Assembly: GCA_012861695.1 (NCBI GenBank)
Contig: JAAOOA010000127.1
Coordinates: forward strand, 25,643,811-25,707,810
Length of the DNA: 64,000 nt
Direction of reading: 5' to 3'
DNA from: Trematomus loennbergii
Lineage: Eukaryota > Chordata > Actinopteri > Perciformes > Nototheniidae
The notes beneath the pieces were generated by a model, which was not told where the DNA came from, searched no databases, and worked only from the letters and a program-made list of their open reading frames with translations. Shown in pieces: positions 19,254 to 33,977 of the stretch. A program made the position numbers and the translations under genes. The stretch's first letter is position 1, and each line of letters opens with the position of its first letter.

Positions 19254-21800
19254 CACACTTTGAGATAGGACACAGAGGGAGGTGGATCCTCGAGTGTTTG
19301 GAAGTCTCCTTAAATCATTCCTCTCAGTATTAAAGACCTCTTGCCACACCAGTTTAGATGAAGATTATTTTTTGACACCATTAGTTATTTACTTATCTCA
19401 ACATAACTGTGGACAAATTCTCAGGCAATGAAACACTGAATACGTATTGGCAAATAAAGAGGCAGTTTCTTATCCAAGGAGACTCAGGCCATGTCTATTT
19501 ATTTTAGTTGTATCATTCCTCTTTGTCAAAGGGCACACATTAAGACATAAACACGCTGTGTGTTTGCAAAAAAGTATCCTGGGTGTGCTCCATCATTGTA
19601 ATCCATATGATATCATAGGCCAATATTATTCATTTGAGTTGATAGGAGATTGAAAGTCTTTGTGATGATTTGATTTTTTAGTTTACCCGGAAAGTTGATA
19701 AGCCTTGTACATAGCTGAAGAGGTAAACATATGCTGTATTATCGAGAAAATGAACAACTGCCTCTTTGTTGTTTCTCTTTTACTTTTCACTGTTTTTAAG
19801 GTACCATTTTATTGTGTTTCTCAGGGCTAAATTCAACTTAAAGAAATCGTTTTTTCAAAGCAATATCAAAGAATGATACCAATTTCATATTTGCTTATTG
19901 AAATATGAAGTAGCATCCAGAAGTTAGCTTAGCTAAGTCAAATGACCAAGGTGTTTCCATCCGAAAGTATAATTATCCATTACCAGCGCTTCTAAAGCTC
20001 ACTACCCAACATGCTATATCTCTTTTGTATAATCTGTGTAAAAAAGTGACTCGCTGAATGTGGCTAGTTGGGAGAAGCTAGCTGTTGCATGTCTTTAGGG
20101 TTTGCTATGCTATGCTATGCTATGCTATGCTAATGGTTTCCTGTCCTGTTGCTTCATTTTGAACGGACAGATATGAGATTGGTGTTTACCTTGTTATCTA
20201 ACTCTTAGTAAGAGAGCAAATAAGCTTAGGCTCTTAAAATGTCAAACTATTACATCACACAAGAACATTTCAGTAGTTTTACTTTTGTCTGGAAGGAAGA
20301 TCATGTAATGAAAAGCTTGTTGCATTCACATACATAGGTTTAATTGAATTTAGCTCAGAGTAACGTCATCGTCGTCTATCACATGATATTATTGTTGATG
20401 CTTCCATAGTGCTTGTAAATATTCACTGGACTGGCACAGCACTGACATCGAAACCACACGGTACACAGTTAGCAGACCGCAGGCAGAGGTCATTCTGGTA
20501 GCATCGGTCTTTAACACATCCGTAATGGCTGACAGGCCGGGGTGAGGTCATCTACTACTGGGATGTTTCCAGTTTCCTAGTCTGCAATTAACAATTTATT
20601 AATAAAAAGACGGTTAGTGCTGGGATGGGGATAATGAAAGGAAATACACTCGCTGTTTAGGTTGCATTGGTGAAGCAAAGGAAGACATTGACAGAGTTTG
20701 TTTTTCACAGCTATTCTTGATTTTAAGCATTCCATATGTAAGCTATTGAAATCCTGAGATTTGTTTTTTTTTACTTTTTACTCTTACACTTATTTTGTAT
20801 GTTGAAGCTTAAAGGAGCATTACTGTAAAAATACTCCTTTTTGTTCCTCATTCTTTGTTGTCACTCTGACTTGTGACGGTTATCTTGTTTTTGAATGTTG
20901 AATGAAGTAGGTGAATTAGAAAGTGTAGAAGAAGACTACGGTGAAGAAGAAAGTGTTTAATGAAATATCAGATAACTATTTTGGATCCACTAAAGAAAAA
21001 GAAAAGACTCAACATTTATATTTTGAAAACTGTTGGACTATTTGCTGTACATTTCTTTTTACCATACTGTATGTCAATGACGACTTATTCTTTGTTAGTC
21101 ATTTACTGAAAATACAATAATTCCTTTGCAGTACTCATCGTGTATTGATCTTCTATTTTTGTAGTGTGTTCAAGCGGAAAATATAAGAAGAGATTTTACA
21201 GCACAGAGCTCAGGAAGTGATGTGTTTCGGGAGACTATGTATTTCCATTGACATCGCTTACATCAAATCTAAATAAAAGTATTGGTTTCTCCTACAGGAT
21301 ACCACATCCACAGCTTATCAGTTTTATGTGTACATATTTGTTTTTTAAGTAAGGTTTTTGCGCTTAATTCATGTCTTGAATCATATATTTAGTGGATATC
21401 ATGTTTGTCGTCGAAGGTACTTGTACATGTAACTACATTTAATTTGATCAATCAACTGCTAAATATGTCTTTGTTGGTGTTTCTTTTGTGTTTGTCTTTG
21501 CAGGTGCCCATCACTCTACTCTGTCACTCTTTTGTTTTCTCCTTACAGCTGAGATCATAGCATATTTTCATCACCACACCTCATTCTTTTCATTATTTAT
21601 TATTTCTGACCATCCCCATACATCAAGTCATACTCAAATGGTATGCTTTGTCAGAGATTAAACTGTAATCTGTAACAACAGGTGCCTTTAAAAGATAATA
21701 ACTCAAAGAAATGTTTAGATTTTTGAAAAGAAGTAATGTCTATTGCTGCAGAATGCCTCCGAGCTTCTTCTCGGCACTAATTGAAATAAAAACGTTCATG
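19254..21800 (+). other. candidate cspg4 3'UTR
   Basis: This follows the cspg4 stop without a recognised gene. AATAAA hexamers lie at 19453-19458, 21272-21277 and 21785-21790, so the transcript could end soon after the stop or extend about 2.5 kb, as long 3'UTRs are usual for this gene. A (GCTAT)n run lies at 20104-20132. The sequence is AT-rich with TATTTA-type motifs. The true end cannot be chosen from sequence alone. Confidence 0.45.
20104..20132 (+). repeat. (GCTAT)n microsatellite
   Basis: About five to six tandem copies of a 5-bp unit within the candidate cspg4 3'UTR. Confidence 0.9.
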
Positions 21801-23481
21801 CAACAAAACCAGCGTTAATTGTTTTCAGTCAGTGACTCTTTCGTTATACTCAAAGCTCATTTTATTATCTAAATAGTTTTTGATTGGCCTTTTTATCCAA
21901 TTAAAATGTTCATGAATCAGATATCAGATTATTTTATCACTTGAAAGTGCTGAGAAATGACTTTGTGCTTTCATGCCTCAATTACTGTAATGTATTACAC
22001 TCTTTCCTGGGGAGGCGTTCTTCTTAGGATGATATAATGCAGGGTGTTATCTTGTTACACAGACAAAGTGCATGTAATCATTGTCTCCATTGAAGAACAA
22101 TGTAATTTTAAACCAGAGTTATTACTGAGGGATATTTCTGATTTGTTCATGTCTCTTGTCGACTGACCAGAGCATGCATTTGCTGTCTTTACTTATTAAC
22201 TTTGGTTCACTTCTCACTATTAGACCTTACAAATTATTCACAAAAAAGTGACTTGTGCACTTTCTTGCTAGTTTGATTTATGTTATATCTGTTTTAATTC
22301 AGTTTTTGCTGATGTCTGTATAATATTTTAAGCTTACTGCTTTCATTTTTAAGCACTTTCGTAAAGGAAATCTTTACTTACTTAATTGTTTCTGTCTGGT
22401 CTTCATTTAATTTGTCTTTCTAATTGTCATAGTCGTGGATATTAATAGCATGCACGGAGTTGCACATTACATTTGATTGACTTTAGACATTATATGTTCT
22501 CTTTTCTGAGTTGTTTGTACTAGTTATAAGCATTTTATTTATTACAAATCACTTCGCTACTTTCACATTACATATTGACACTATTCTGTAAAGGCTGTTG
22601 AAATAATTTGTATTGTATTATTTACATATAAACACAGTGTTATATACAGTGATGGCTTGGGGTAAATGTGGGCAAATCAGAGAGTGTCCCTTTATTAAAA
22701 TAGATATATTTAAATACAGACACAGAAACACTAGTGTCAATGTTTTATAATAAAAGAAAGTTTTGCATCGTTCTCAGGAAACCTATTTTTGTCAACCCTT
22801 TGTTGTCTGCTTTCTATTGATGCTGTAATGCTTTTGACCACCAGGTGGTGTTGGGGTGCAAACAGCCCCAAAGAGACCATGACAGTTCTTGCAGCCATTC
22901 GTTAGCATTTAACAAGCTTTCCTTCATCCGTCATTCTTTCCAGGGAATGGCCTTTGCTTTCGGTGTTTCTCTCGGTTTTTTTATATTTTCCTGCTCTCCT
23001 GTACTTTTCTGTCACTGGCTGCCCATGCTTTGCTTTCCTCCGAGCCGCTCATCCTGCTGCTTTCACAAGCTGCTCAGCACAGCTGTTGCTCCACATGTGT
23101 CTGCTTATGTCATGGAGCAGGGTGTCAAGTCTCAAGTTCGATGTGTTTTTCTTCAAATGAAAACAATAAGATAGTGTATTTCACTTTGCTTATATAGTCA
23201 ACTGTCAAACCTAATCAAATCAGTTCGCAAAAAAAGAAATGAAATATTCTTAAGTGTAAAAATGAAAGTCTCATTCACAGCAATGTTGATTGTGTCATTT
23301 GCAAACAATATCCTTCTTTTAACTTACATTTAAACTGAAACTAAGCGGAAACTAGCAATTTAACTTTAAACCCTAACCCTAGCTGAAATTGAAATTTCAT
23401 TACAAAAATCTCACATGTGATCTAGGTTTCAGTTCAATATCTATATGGACACAATGAGTACAGTATACAGTATCATAGAGG

Positions 23482-23672
23482 TGTATGGTGCAGTGGGTTG
23501 TCCGTAGGCGTTCGGATCAGGGGGTCACAGGTTCAAACCCCACTACAGTCAGCATGTCGTTGTGTCTGGGCAAGACACGTCACCCCAAATTGCTCCTGTG
23601 GGGATTGTCCACAGTATTGAGTATGTAAGTCGCTTTGGATAAAAGCGTCTCAAGTGACATGTAATGTAATAG
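23482..23672 (+). repeat. tRNA-derived SINE copy
   Basis: Same family as 62284-62495, in forward orientation. It has a degenerate tRNA-like head with B-box-like GGTTCAAACCCC, then GCAGTCAGCATGTCG, 'attgctcctgtggggatt' and the tail AAGTCGCTTTGGATAAAAGC ending in TAATG units. Confidence 0.8.
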
Positions 23673-24272
23673 CCTGAATCCAACTTTCTGTTTTCCTTAA
23701 CATCATCAAAAATGAAAATCTACAAGAGAGAGTTATTGGCAAATCTGAGCTGCAGATTAAACTTTAAGTAAAGTATTGCAAATAGCATCATATGTTGTCA
23801 TGCCTTGTAAAAGCTTGTATAAAGAGTAATATAAAACAACTTGGAGAAGGATTTAATGTTCTGAACAAGTGGTTGTGGCGTTGTAAATGTCAGCTCTGTG
23901 TAGAGACAGTCTGTTTCAGGAAGAAGTTATTTACTTCTCCTGATACTGCATAGACACCTCACTCTGTCCACTCCACTCTCTATGAATCCCCCAAATCTGC
24001 TTTCGATTCAAGTTTTGGAAGGAAACGCAAAGCACCTCCTGTTTATATATGTTTGGCCTGGTTAGAAAGATTGAGCTGCTGATTGGCGGATGTTATCCAG
24101 CGTCAGTTTGGTGCAAAACCACTCCTCCTCAATCCCTTAAGACCAACAGGAATGAAAACACACAAGGCAGGGAGGAGGAACCATTCTTAAGATGCTTGAA
24201 TTCTTTAACTACTGAAATCAAACACCAGTCAAAAATGTTGTTACAACTGAATGTTCGATCATTAGGCTGCTT

Positions 24273-24640
24273 GTAAAGGGGCCATATTATCATTTTCAGG
24301 TTCAAATGTGTATGTTGTGCCTCGGGTCACATGTCTCCTTGCTTTAATGTTCAAAAAGCTCTTTTTTCTCATACCGCCTGTGCTGCAGCACCTCTTTTCA
24401 CCCTCTGTCTGAAACCAGAGCCCAGTCTGCTCTGATTAGTTAGCTATAGCGAGCTCTGTTGTGATTGGTTAACTGCTTAGAGATGTCCCGCCCCTAAACC
24501 AATCCTGTACAATGTGTTGGAAAGCTAGCCAATGGAAGCGCAAGTCTTACGTATTGATGTCACTATGTTACAGAGGTAAACAAAGCTTTTCAGGCATGGA
24601 GGGGAGTGTCTGAGAGAAACTCCCTGTGGCATGAACTTTA
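24273..24640. repeat. TTAA-type MITE fragment
   Basis: It starts TAAAGGGGCCATATTATCAT and shares body landmarks with 58831-59200: 'cctgtgctgcagcac', 'cagtctgctctgatta', 'gagatgtcccgcccct' and 'tactatgtt...ggtaaacaaa'. The right inverted repeat is not recognisable. Confidence 0.65.
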
Positions 24641-26161
24641 GCCTTTGCAGACCATTAACATGCACAACAAATGTAAATGTTCCAGTTGTGTTTGTTGATT
24701 ACACGTGCAAAAAACGTTGTCAGAATTGCAAAAGATGCTATAACTGTTAGGCAAAGCATTTTTAAGAAAAACAGAAACCATCTGTTTTTCCTCCTCTGAC
24801 ACAACATTCACCAAGATCTTCCAGATAACCCAAGTTACTTTACAAGCAAATCATCAAGCAATTAAGTTAGCATTATTTCCAGCTTCTTTAAGATCCAACG
24901 CATCCGTTTGCTTGTTAACCTTCAATATAGTCTGAGCTGGGTTGTGTTGACGTTGGCTTTAGGCTCTGAGTCGGCCTCAGAGGAAGATAAATGTTTTCTT
25001 TGGACTTTCCTCTGCTGCATTATCTTCAGCCTCCATCAACTCTCCACATGCAGCAAGTGGCATGCAAAATGACTAACATCCAAACCTGAATGTGTTTCGG
25101 GGTATGCTGTTCCCACCTTCCACGCACATATGTCATGTCCGTGCAGAAGTCATGACCTGAGAAAAATCTTTGTGTGATTGGTTCATCACTGCTGTCAAAT
25201 CTCATCCTCCACGGTCTATATTCTCTCTTATTGATGTGGCTATCCACAGGTTGCTGTTTGTTGTTGTTTTGGCAACATAGTTGTTGTTTAGCTGTGTAAT
25301 TGCTGCTGTGTAATTCTTAGAGATGACCAGACGGTGTTGGCAGTATTGTGATGTACTATTATTTACATTTTCAGATGGTGACTTTCTATCGGTGGCATGT
25401 ATTCATTCCAATTTAACCATTGATTTTTCAGAAATAATTAATTTAATAATTTACAAGGTTTTCCCAGAGCTGCAAAATCTTCCATCTGCATTTAATGAAC
25501 TGGTTAAATTACTTTTTAACCTGTATTTCAGTGTTGTGTAAGTTAATATTGTTTATTCCATGATCCAACCAAATGATATGCAATTTATGTCCACTTTTTA
25601 ACATAAACATATACGTTAGCGTGTCTGTGATCAAATTGCTTCAGTAGCTCTCATTGGCTACCATTGTTGTTGTTGACAATATTGGTATAAATACTTTTTA
25701 TGTGTTCATTAACGTGTCCTTAACGTTTATTTCCTGGAGTCTGGATTAGAGCAAATTGCAAAAGTCAGAGGAGAAAAGGTTTGCATGCAGCGGTCACCAG
25801 TAAAATAACAGATGTTGATGTTTTCCTTGTTACTGTTACTTTGTTTGAGAATAAAATGCACCAAACTAAAAACAGGATACTCCATTTAAAATGTAGAGTA
25901 AACGTATCCTCTGAGGTTCATTTTTCGACCACATGTAACATTGGGCCTCTGGTCACACACAGCTGTCAGAGGAGGTTAGAGGTGGGTCCCCGGGGCCACA
26001 TGTCGGGGTCAGGAGAGCAGTGTGATGTGCTGGGCTGGGGCTGAGAGTCAAACAGGGCCCGTCACTGAGGTCCAAGAGGCCTTTCAGTCAGAGGGACACA
26101 CACAGACAGCTGGAAGTCAGAAACATGTGTGTGAACAGCCTGTTGCTCTCTGTACATTGTG

Positions 26162-27169
<1,008 letters not shown>

Positions 27170-28857
27170 CGCTTCATCTATCAAATATTCATGTTAAGAA
27201 AGACAATAGATAGCATTTATTCTTTTTTGCGTCACTGAGATTACTTCTGCTCTTTGGCTGTATTTAACCACTCTTAATTGTGGCTATTATCAATATTTTT
27301 ATGTTAATAATGGACAACATGGCTACTCTTATGAGAAATGGGTTGCTCATTGTTAAAACCACAAATAATTGTTTCCCGACTGTGCAGTTTACCTCAGCAT
27401 TCTCATTCAATGATAATTTTAGTAATGTTTCGGCCGTCTGGCAACTTTATGAAATGGGTTTTGAAATCTCATCAGCATAGTTTCCAGATGTAGAAGGAAG
27501 CTGTTTTAGTGAAAGAGCTACCTGTGCAGTACTGAACCACAGGCAGACTAAAAGGGGAAGTAACTGGTGTCATTTAGCATTTAAAGAGCATGAGCTTCCT
27601 CCACCAGTTGGTAGAGACCAAAATCAGGTCTCAAAGATGATAAAATATTGGACTTGCGTTCATCAGATTGATAATAAAAGGACTCACAATCAATGCTTAG
27701 GTTGCTCTTTCCCTGTTGGGTGTATAAGCATCTGTTTGTTCGCCATATCGACTTTATATGGTGATAACATGTGTTAATAGCCTTAAATAGCCATTTTTGC
27801 ACAAACCATGAATCGCTAATGACGATACATACAAGTCATATGGACAGAAAAGAAGTAACAATATGACATTTTTTATTTGGGCACTTTTCCATAGGTATTC
27901 ATAGGCCTGTCAAAATTAAATATGTCCTACAGCCAACTGTTAAGTCTGCAGATGATGAGAATATAATACTCACAACATGTCTTTTTAGGAGTATCAGTTT
28001 ACTGTCAGTGTTGAGAAAAAGGTATTGGAAGATCTGCATACAGTCAATCACTGAGGCCCAAATCTAGCTGCACCCTGTTGAATATTTCAGTAAGTAGGAT
28101 TACAAATGATCTGGATAATCCTCATGAAGACTCATGATTCATTCTGCTGAACTGCTGCCTAAGCCTGGGTATTAGCAGGCTGTAATAAATGTCTAGAAGC
28201 AGTATCGATGATGTCTCACACTTTCTGGAAGTAACTTTCTGTCAGTAATTGTACAGTTTAACAACATCCCACTGATCTTTTGTGAACTGCAGACATTTCA
28301 TATTCATGGGAAAGTAACAAAGGGACAATGGAGGGAGGATATGTCATGATGATATATATTTATATATGACAAAGTTAATGGGACAGTAAATGCTTTAGGT
28401 CATGTTGTGTTATTCTGAACTGGGCAATACTGTTGATTGTAGGCCTCCCCTTTTAAAACATTAACCATGTCTCCAAGCTACATTCCACTCACAGCAGGGT
28501 CCTTATACCATGTAATTAGGTTTTGTAGAAAGGGTCTTACACTCAAATCAAGGAAACATGTTTAGCCACTGACGGAAATAACAAAAGAGGGGGTTGTTAT
28601 TTAACGTCTTAAACATTAACTAAACATAAAGCTCTCTTAGCTTGCAATAAAATACATAATGTCATTAAACGAAGGCTGGAAAACATTAAACTAATTAAAA
28701 AATTCATTTTCGATTTATTTAACAATTAGTTTAAAATGTTGGGAAACAAATGTTATTTTTGCTCTTTTAACAGCAAGTTGGATTAAAAGTTTGAAACAAA
28801 GAAAAACAAAGAAAAAGCAGTAAAACGTCTTTACACAGAATCCCCAACCTTTGTCCC
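27170..28857. other. intergenic DNA, no feature seen
   Basis: AT-rich sequence. No gene, RNA or clear repeat is recognised. Confidence 0.5.
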
Positions 28858-29603
28858 TTAAAGGGCCCATGTCATGCTTTTCTGGTTATTACCCGTGTGT
28901 TATGTAGCTTTGTATGCATGTAAACGGTCTGCAGAGTCACAAACCCTCAAAGTACACCCTGTAGCGAGTAAAACTCTAACACAGAAAATACCTGTCTATG
29001 CTTCCCCAGAACGCCTCGTTGGAGATTTTTCATTTTCCATTTGTTTCTTCCGGGAACCAAAATGGGCCAATCCACGGAGCTCCTCACACACCAGGACCTT
29101 TAGCGTACATTTTCAACTAACAGTGAGTCCCATTGACTTGCATAGAGCTCCCTGGTTGGTAATAGACGAGTTGGGATCGCGGAGAAATGCTCTCCGCAGA
29201 CCCATTCTCACAGCGTTTATAAAGCTTTTTCTTACTCAATATCAAGCCACACTTATTGTTTTTACTTCGGCTGTGAGTGTTTGTGTGTGCTCAGGATGAG
29301 TTTCGCGCTGTCCCGCTGTATCGCCGACCCGGAAAGTTCCACACCAGTAAGCCAGCTCACTGAGCAGCGAGCCTCGCAACGTCCCGACCAATCAGAGCAC
29401 ACTGGGCTCACAGGGAGGGGGGGGCAGGAGCTCCAACAAGCCGTTTAGGACAGAGAGTGAATACCTGGTGAATACACATACTTTACAGAGATGCTGTATG
29501 AGAAACCAATGTGGGTTTGGAAAATTACACAATACAAATCTATTTTATTAGACCTCAACAATGGAATTATGATCAGTAGAAATGGCCATGACATGGGACA
29601 TTC
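28858..29603. mobile_element. TTAA-type element, GGGCCCATGTCATG family
   Basis: It begins TTAAAGGGCCCATGTCATGC and ends near 'ggccatgacatgggacattc', a decayed inverted repeat. The same family lies reversed at 53573-54463. Shared internal landmarks are 'gcatgtaaacggtctgcagag', 'gagaaatgctctccgcagac' and 'gaccaatcagagcacactgg'. The 141-codon open frame inside (28874-29299) is not conserved in the other copy and is not taken as a gene. TTAA flanks fit piggyBac-type target choice. Confidence 0.7.
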
Positions 29604-29652
29604 AAGTAAAAGTCCTGCATTCAAAATGTTAATCAAGTAAAAGTACACAAGT

Positions 29653-29838
29653 ACCCGGGTGTAAATAGCATTGTTAGCTACAGACACCCGGGTGTAAATA
29701 GCATTGTTAGCGACACCCGGGTGTAAATAGCATTGTTAGCTACAGACACCCGGGTGTAAATAGCATTGTTAGCTACAGACACCCGGGTGTAAATAGCATT
29801 GTTAGCTACAGACACCCGGGTGTAAATAGCATTGTTAG
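29653..29838 (+). repeat. minisatellite, 33-bp unit, ~6 copies
   Basis: The unit starts ACCCGGGTGTAAATAGCATT, followed by GTTAGCTACAGAC. One copy lacks five bases (CTACA). Each unit carries the palindrome ACCCGGGT. Copies are almost identical, implying recent expansion. Confidence 0.95.
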
Positions 29839-30311
29839 TAAATCAAGCTCACCTAAAAAATGTTGGGGTATATCTCAACTTCAAAACCCTGAATACAGAG
29901 ATAGGATGCTTGAAGTATAGAGGGATAATATTATCTATCATGTCTTGTAAAAAAGGACTCACATTGTTTTTGTTAAAGGGGCAAAGAGCTCACACAGGCA
30001 GTTTGTATTGTTTCCCCCTTAATCTGAATGTAGTGAATGATTTCACTGTAACATACAGAGGTGGAAGAAGTACTCAGATGTTGTACTTTGGTAAAAGGAC
30101 AAGTACCAGAGTGTAGGAATACTCTGTTAACATTAAAGTATCTAGTCCAGAAAAACTGAGAAAGGAAATCAGCAGCTTTTTGATATGGCTATACCAGTAC
30201 TTCTAAAGCTCACTAGTTCAAACGTTGTATCTCGTAAAACAACAACTAATGTAGCTCATTGCAGTGATGCAAGTTGAACCCCTCTGTGATGGATGTTTGG
30301 ACAGTTTAAAT

Positions 30312-30966
30312 CAGGGGTTTCCAAACTTTTTTCACCGAGGGCCACATACAGAAAAATATACGAAGGGCTGGGCCGCTCACTAGAGGTATGTCGCCTCATA
30401 AGTTCAGTTATTAGTTAGCAAAATCAATCAAATGTAGGTAAAGTATGCTTGTGAGTGTTGGCAGCTCATCCCTTAAAACAGAAGCCTCAGATTGATTATA
30501 ATAAGGAGAAATAGGAAGGGTGTATTTCAAGCTTGTTATGTAAACAAGTCATTGGGATTTGTTCTTATCAACTAAGATATGTTAGAAAATGTTTCCAACT
30601 TTAATTGACTGAATTTATTTGGTCTTATTAACATTACATTTCATTTCATTTTAGCTGACGGTTTTATCCAAAGCGACTTACAATTACCAATTATAGGGAC
30701 ATTCTCCCTGGAGTAACTAAGGGCTAAGTGCCTTACTCAAGGGCACACTAGTGGTGGTGTTCCAGGCGGGATTTGAACTCACAACCTTCCTATTAACACA
30801 TGAATACTACTGTGTAATATATTTTTACATTTAAGAAGTACAATATAAGACAAGCACAAGTTTCATGGGCCTTACTCCATTTTACTTTTTGAATTAGCTG
30901 AGGGCCGATTCAAAATGGTCCGCGGGCCGCATTTGGCCCCCGGACCGTAGTTTGGACACCCCTTGT
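30312..30966. mobile_element. hAT-like element with SINE inserted
   Basis: The left end CAGGGGTTTCCAAACTTTTT pairs with the right end AGTTTGGACACCCCTTG. GGGCC-rich subterminal sequence ('gagggccacat', 'gcgggccgcatttggccccc') is typical of Charlie-like hAT elements. A SINE-like body occupies 30633-30795. The flanks (GTTTAAAT and TTTAAGCT) only weakly suggest an 8-bp duplication. No transposase is present. Confidence 0.7.
30633..30795 (-). repeat. SINE-like copy inside hAT element
   Basis: On the - strand it ends with TAAGTCGCTTTGGATAAAAC and CATTTAGC-like tail sequence. The body has 'gggcacttagcccttag'-like sequence and a GGTTGTGAGTTCAAATCCCG B-box-like head. It is related to, but distinct from, the SINE at 62284. 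Confidence 0.6.
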
Positions 30967-33900
30967 TTAAGCTCTTCTACTGTATATTACCAAGATGGTT
31001 TTGCTGCTCATATTTCTTTCCCCAGATAAATTCCCAGATCTTAGCAAATAGCTTTGTGAGTTTCATGCCATTATTATGATTGGAACTTAAGATCCACATT
31101 ATAATAAGCTGAAATTCTCTTTTAAAGGGTACGGGGTTAAAATACGGGTTCCCAACTTTTCTGAAACCTAAGACACCCAGAGTGATGATTATAACTTCAG
31201 TCAAATAACTAAGTTTGCTCTATTTTCCTTTTTACGGTTTCTGGTGGTTGTTGTGGTTTGGGACACAATTATGTAACTCTAGCACCGTTTCTCTGGCTTT
31301 GGCTTCTGTGCTATACTGATTTCTACAGAATGAGAGTTAATTCTTTCCTTGGCTCGCCACAGACCCCCACCAGAGAGCCACCTTCCCCCGATGGCCGCCC
31401 AGACGCCAGCTTCCCTCTGGTAGTCATGGCATGGCTTATTTGGTTTTGTGGCCTGCCCATCAGAGCAGATGATTCCTCGGGTCCAGTGCTGAGACTTTCA
31501 CCCTCTCCTCCTCTGTGAGAACTTCATTGCGGTCACCCTGCTTTGTTACTCCCACTGGCTGGAACACTATTGTCATGGAAATATCTGTTGTGTTTTCCGT
31601 GTGTGTGTGTGTGTGTGTAATACCCTGCAGTGGGGTGGGACAGACTACAGAGAGAGCCAAGAAAAACACAGCGCTGGTCTAATTTCGCCGCCTGCCCTCC
31701 TTTCATCTTTCCCTCCACTGCACCTTATCCTTCTCCCATGCTTCACCACCCACTCTGTGTCCTTGCCATACCCTCATCCGTCTTATTGCCCTACAAAAAT
31801 CACCAAGAGTCTGGAATAGGCAGGAAACCATCAGGGTGGACCCATTCCCTGACAGCTGGGGGGGGTCATGCCCTCATTGCTCCGTCCTGCTGATTGGGTG
31901 GAGCTCTCCCTCCAGGGTTTATTGTGTCACTGTATGAAGCATCGGAAACACATTGCTTTAGTTTGATCGCACACATGCATGAAGAATGCAGAGGTTTGCT
32001 GTCTTTTTCCAACAAAACATCCACACAGTGTTGATGTTCTCCATGTTGGCAGGCAGCTGTTTTTACAATTTCACTCCTTGTTATATCTCAAAGGTGGTTT
32101 TTTGATTAAGGCGGAAAGTTCTGCTAGTTCTCCCTGTTGATTTTGGACAAATGGAGGCACAAAACTGTAACATGACCAGAGGGTCCCTGCGGTGGTCCTG
32201 AAGGTGCAGCAGCAGGATAAAGAGGTGGTGGTCACATGGGGGCAGGCCAGAGTTCAGCACACACACAGACGTGGTATGCAGGACCTGACCGGGAAGTTAT
32301 TTTAAGAGAGAGACCTTCTGGAAATTCACTCAGAGCTGTCTGCCTTCACTGCTTTTCATCAGAGATGTTGCTGCACAGGCCCACCGCATAACATCCAGTC
32401 ATACAGAGGATGGAAAGAAAATGTGTTCCCCCCAAAATGACTTGTCAAAGTCGGTTTGAGTTTTAGTTTAGTTTAGTTTAGGTTTGTGGAATTGAGTTTA
32501 GGTTAGTTTAATTTAAGTTAGTTTAGGTTATGTTAATTATCAAATGCCAAAGTCAGTTTAAGTTTAGTTTAGTTTAGTTTTGGTTAGGTTTGTGGAGTTG
32601 AGTTGAAGTGTTTTTAGGTTAGGTTACATTTTTTAGTTTAGTTTAGCATCCCCATTTGCTATGTCCGTAAATCACAGCTTCCTCCTGTGGTCCACATTTT
32701 AAAACACACATTAAACCACATTGAACCACATAAATACAAATATTTTAAACATGCAGTAATCACCACAAACACATATACTACATAATAACATAACATGGGT
32801 ACTCAATTTTGCATTGTAGTAAGTAGTGAAATTACTGAGTTAAGTTCACCTAAATCAGGTGTAACGTATTTTCTGCATCACCTTAAAAGCTAATGCCTTG
32901 CCCATTATCTACAATTTGTTGTTATGGGGAATGCCCAAGAGCTTATTTTTGCTTTACCTAGCTCGGGCTCCTGTCTTTCTAATATGATGAAATCCCAGCA
33001 GCGGATTTGCCTAATTGTGCTTCCAAGGAAACAGTGGTTCTTCTGAAGAGAGTATTCATCAAGACTTCTCGTACTCTACTTGACATAACAACATCTGTGT
33101 CAGAATGCCGCTTGTTTACTAAGTGGGTGGATGTTTTCCCTGCTGGCGTCAAGGATTCACTGGGATCTGTCTAATTGCTGGTAATATCTGTTCACAGTTT
33201 AGTCTCCAACCGTGCAGGAATGCTTAAACCACAGTCAGAGGAAGAAAAAATCACAGAGCTGCAGACTGGAGGCAAAATGTTGGCATGCCTCCACAGCTTA
33301 ACGACCGGAGCAGAAACCTCTTATCTTTTTCTCCTTGCTCTGTTTGAGCTCTGACATTTGCACAGGGCGTGATGAAGGCAGATTAACCACGTCAGCCCCA
33401 CAATTGTATGTCAAGTTCTCACTTGTTAAATAATTAGTAATCCTATCTTGGGCTTGTATTTTCCCACTTAAATGTCCCCTTTGAAGTGACTTGTGAAATG
33501 ATAAGGAGGTATTACATTTCTGAGCTGCTGTGCAACTCTCTGTGTAATACTTTTGTTTGTTTTTTAGTGTTTTTTAAATACAACGTCATATCATATGATT
33601 TTTTTAAGTTTGTCAATGTGGGGACAGTTTAAGTGACTTTTTAAAATACTCTTTATATGAATAGGACAGTCATGCATCACATCATATCAGTAAAATTGTA
33701 TATCATTTGATAGTAATGTGTCGTAGTAACTAGGACATATGAGTGTTAAGTAAATGTAGAGGAGTAAAGCATACAAAAGTTGCCTATGAGATATAGTGGA
33801 GTAGAAGGATAAAGTAGTATAAAATGGAAATACTCAAGTCAAATACAATTATGTCAAAATAATATCAAAGTGCATAACCTGATACTGTACTTAGTTACAC

Positions 33901-33977
33901 TTTACCCCTGTCTGGGTGTCACTTTTTTCTGGTAAACATTTATAATGGAGTATTTGACTTTGTTTTAGAGAATTACC
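30967..33977. other. intergenic DNA, mostly featureless
   Basis: No gene is recognised. A short GT run lies at 31601-31617. A degenerate (TTTAG)n-rich patch lies at about 32460-32645. The somewhat GC-richer patch at 31370-31890 has open frames but no recognisable domain or splice structure. Confidence 0.5.
32460..32645 (+). repeat. degenerate (TTTAG)n simple repeat
   Basis: Repeated GTTTAGTTTAGTTTAG and variants (TTTAGGTT) are interspersed over about 185 bp. Confidence 0.8.

Larger units (their letters stand above)
21801..26160. other. intergenic DNA with old repeats
   Basis: No gene is recognised. It contains a SINE copy (23482-23672) and a TTAA-type MITE fragment (24273-24640). A more GC-rich, otherwise featureless patch lies around 25930-26110. 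Short open frames here are not supported. Confidence 0.5.

Noticed and set aside
22845..23174. 109-codon frame
   Set aside because: Cys/Phe-rich translation without domain features, lying in intergenic DNA near the candidate 3'UTR. There is no supporting splice or start context.
28874..29299. 141-codon open frame
   Set aside because: It lies entirely inside a TTAA-type repeat, and the related copy at 53573-54463 does not preserve the frame.
31258..31893. GC-richer patch with overlapping frames
   Set aside because: Frames are short, disagree with each other, and show no conserved motif or exon structure.
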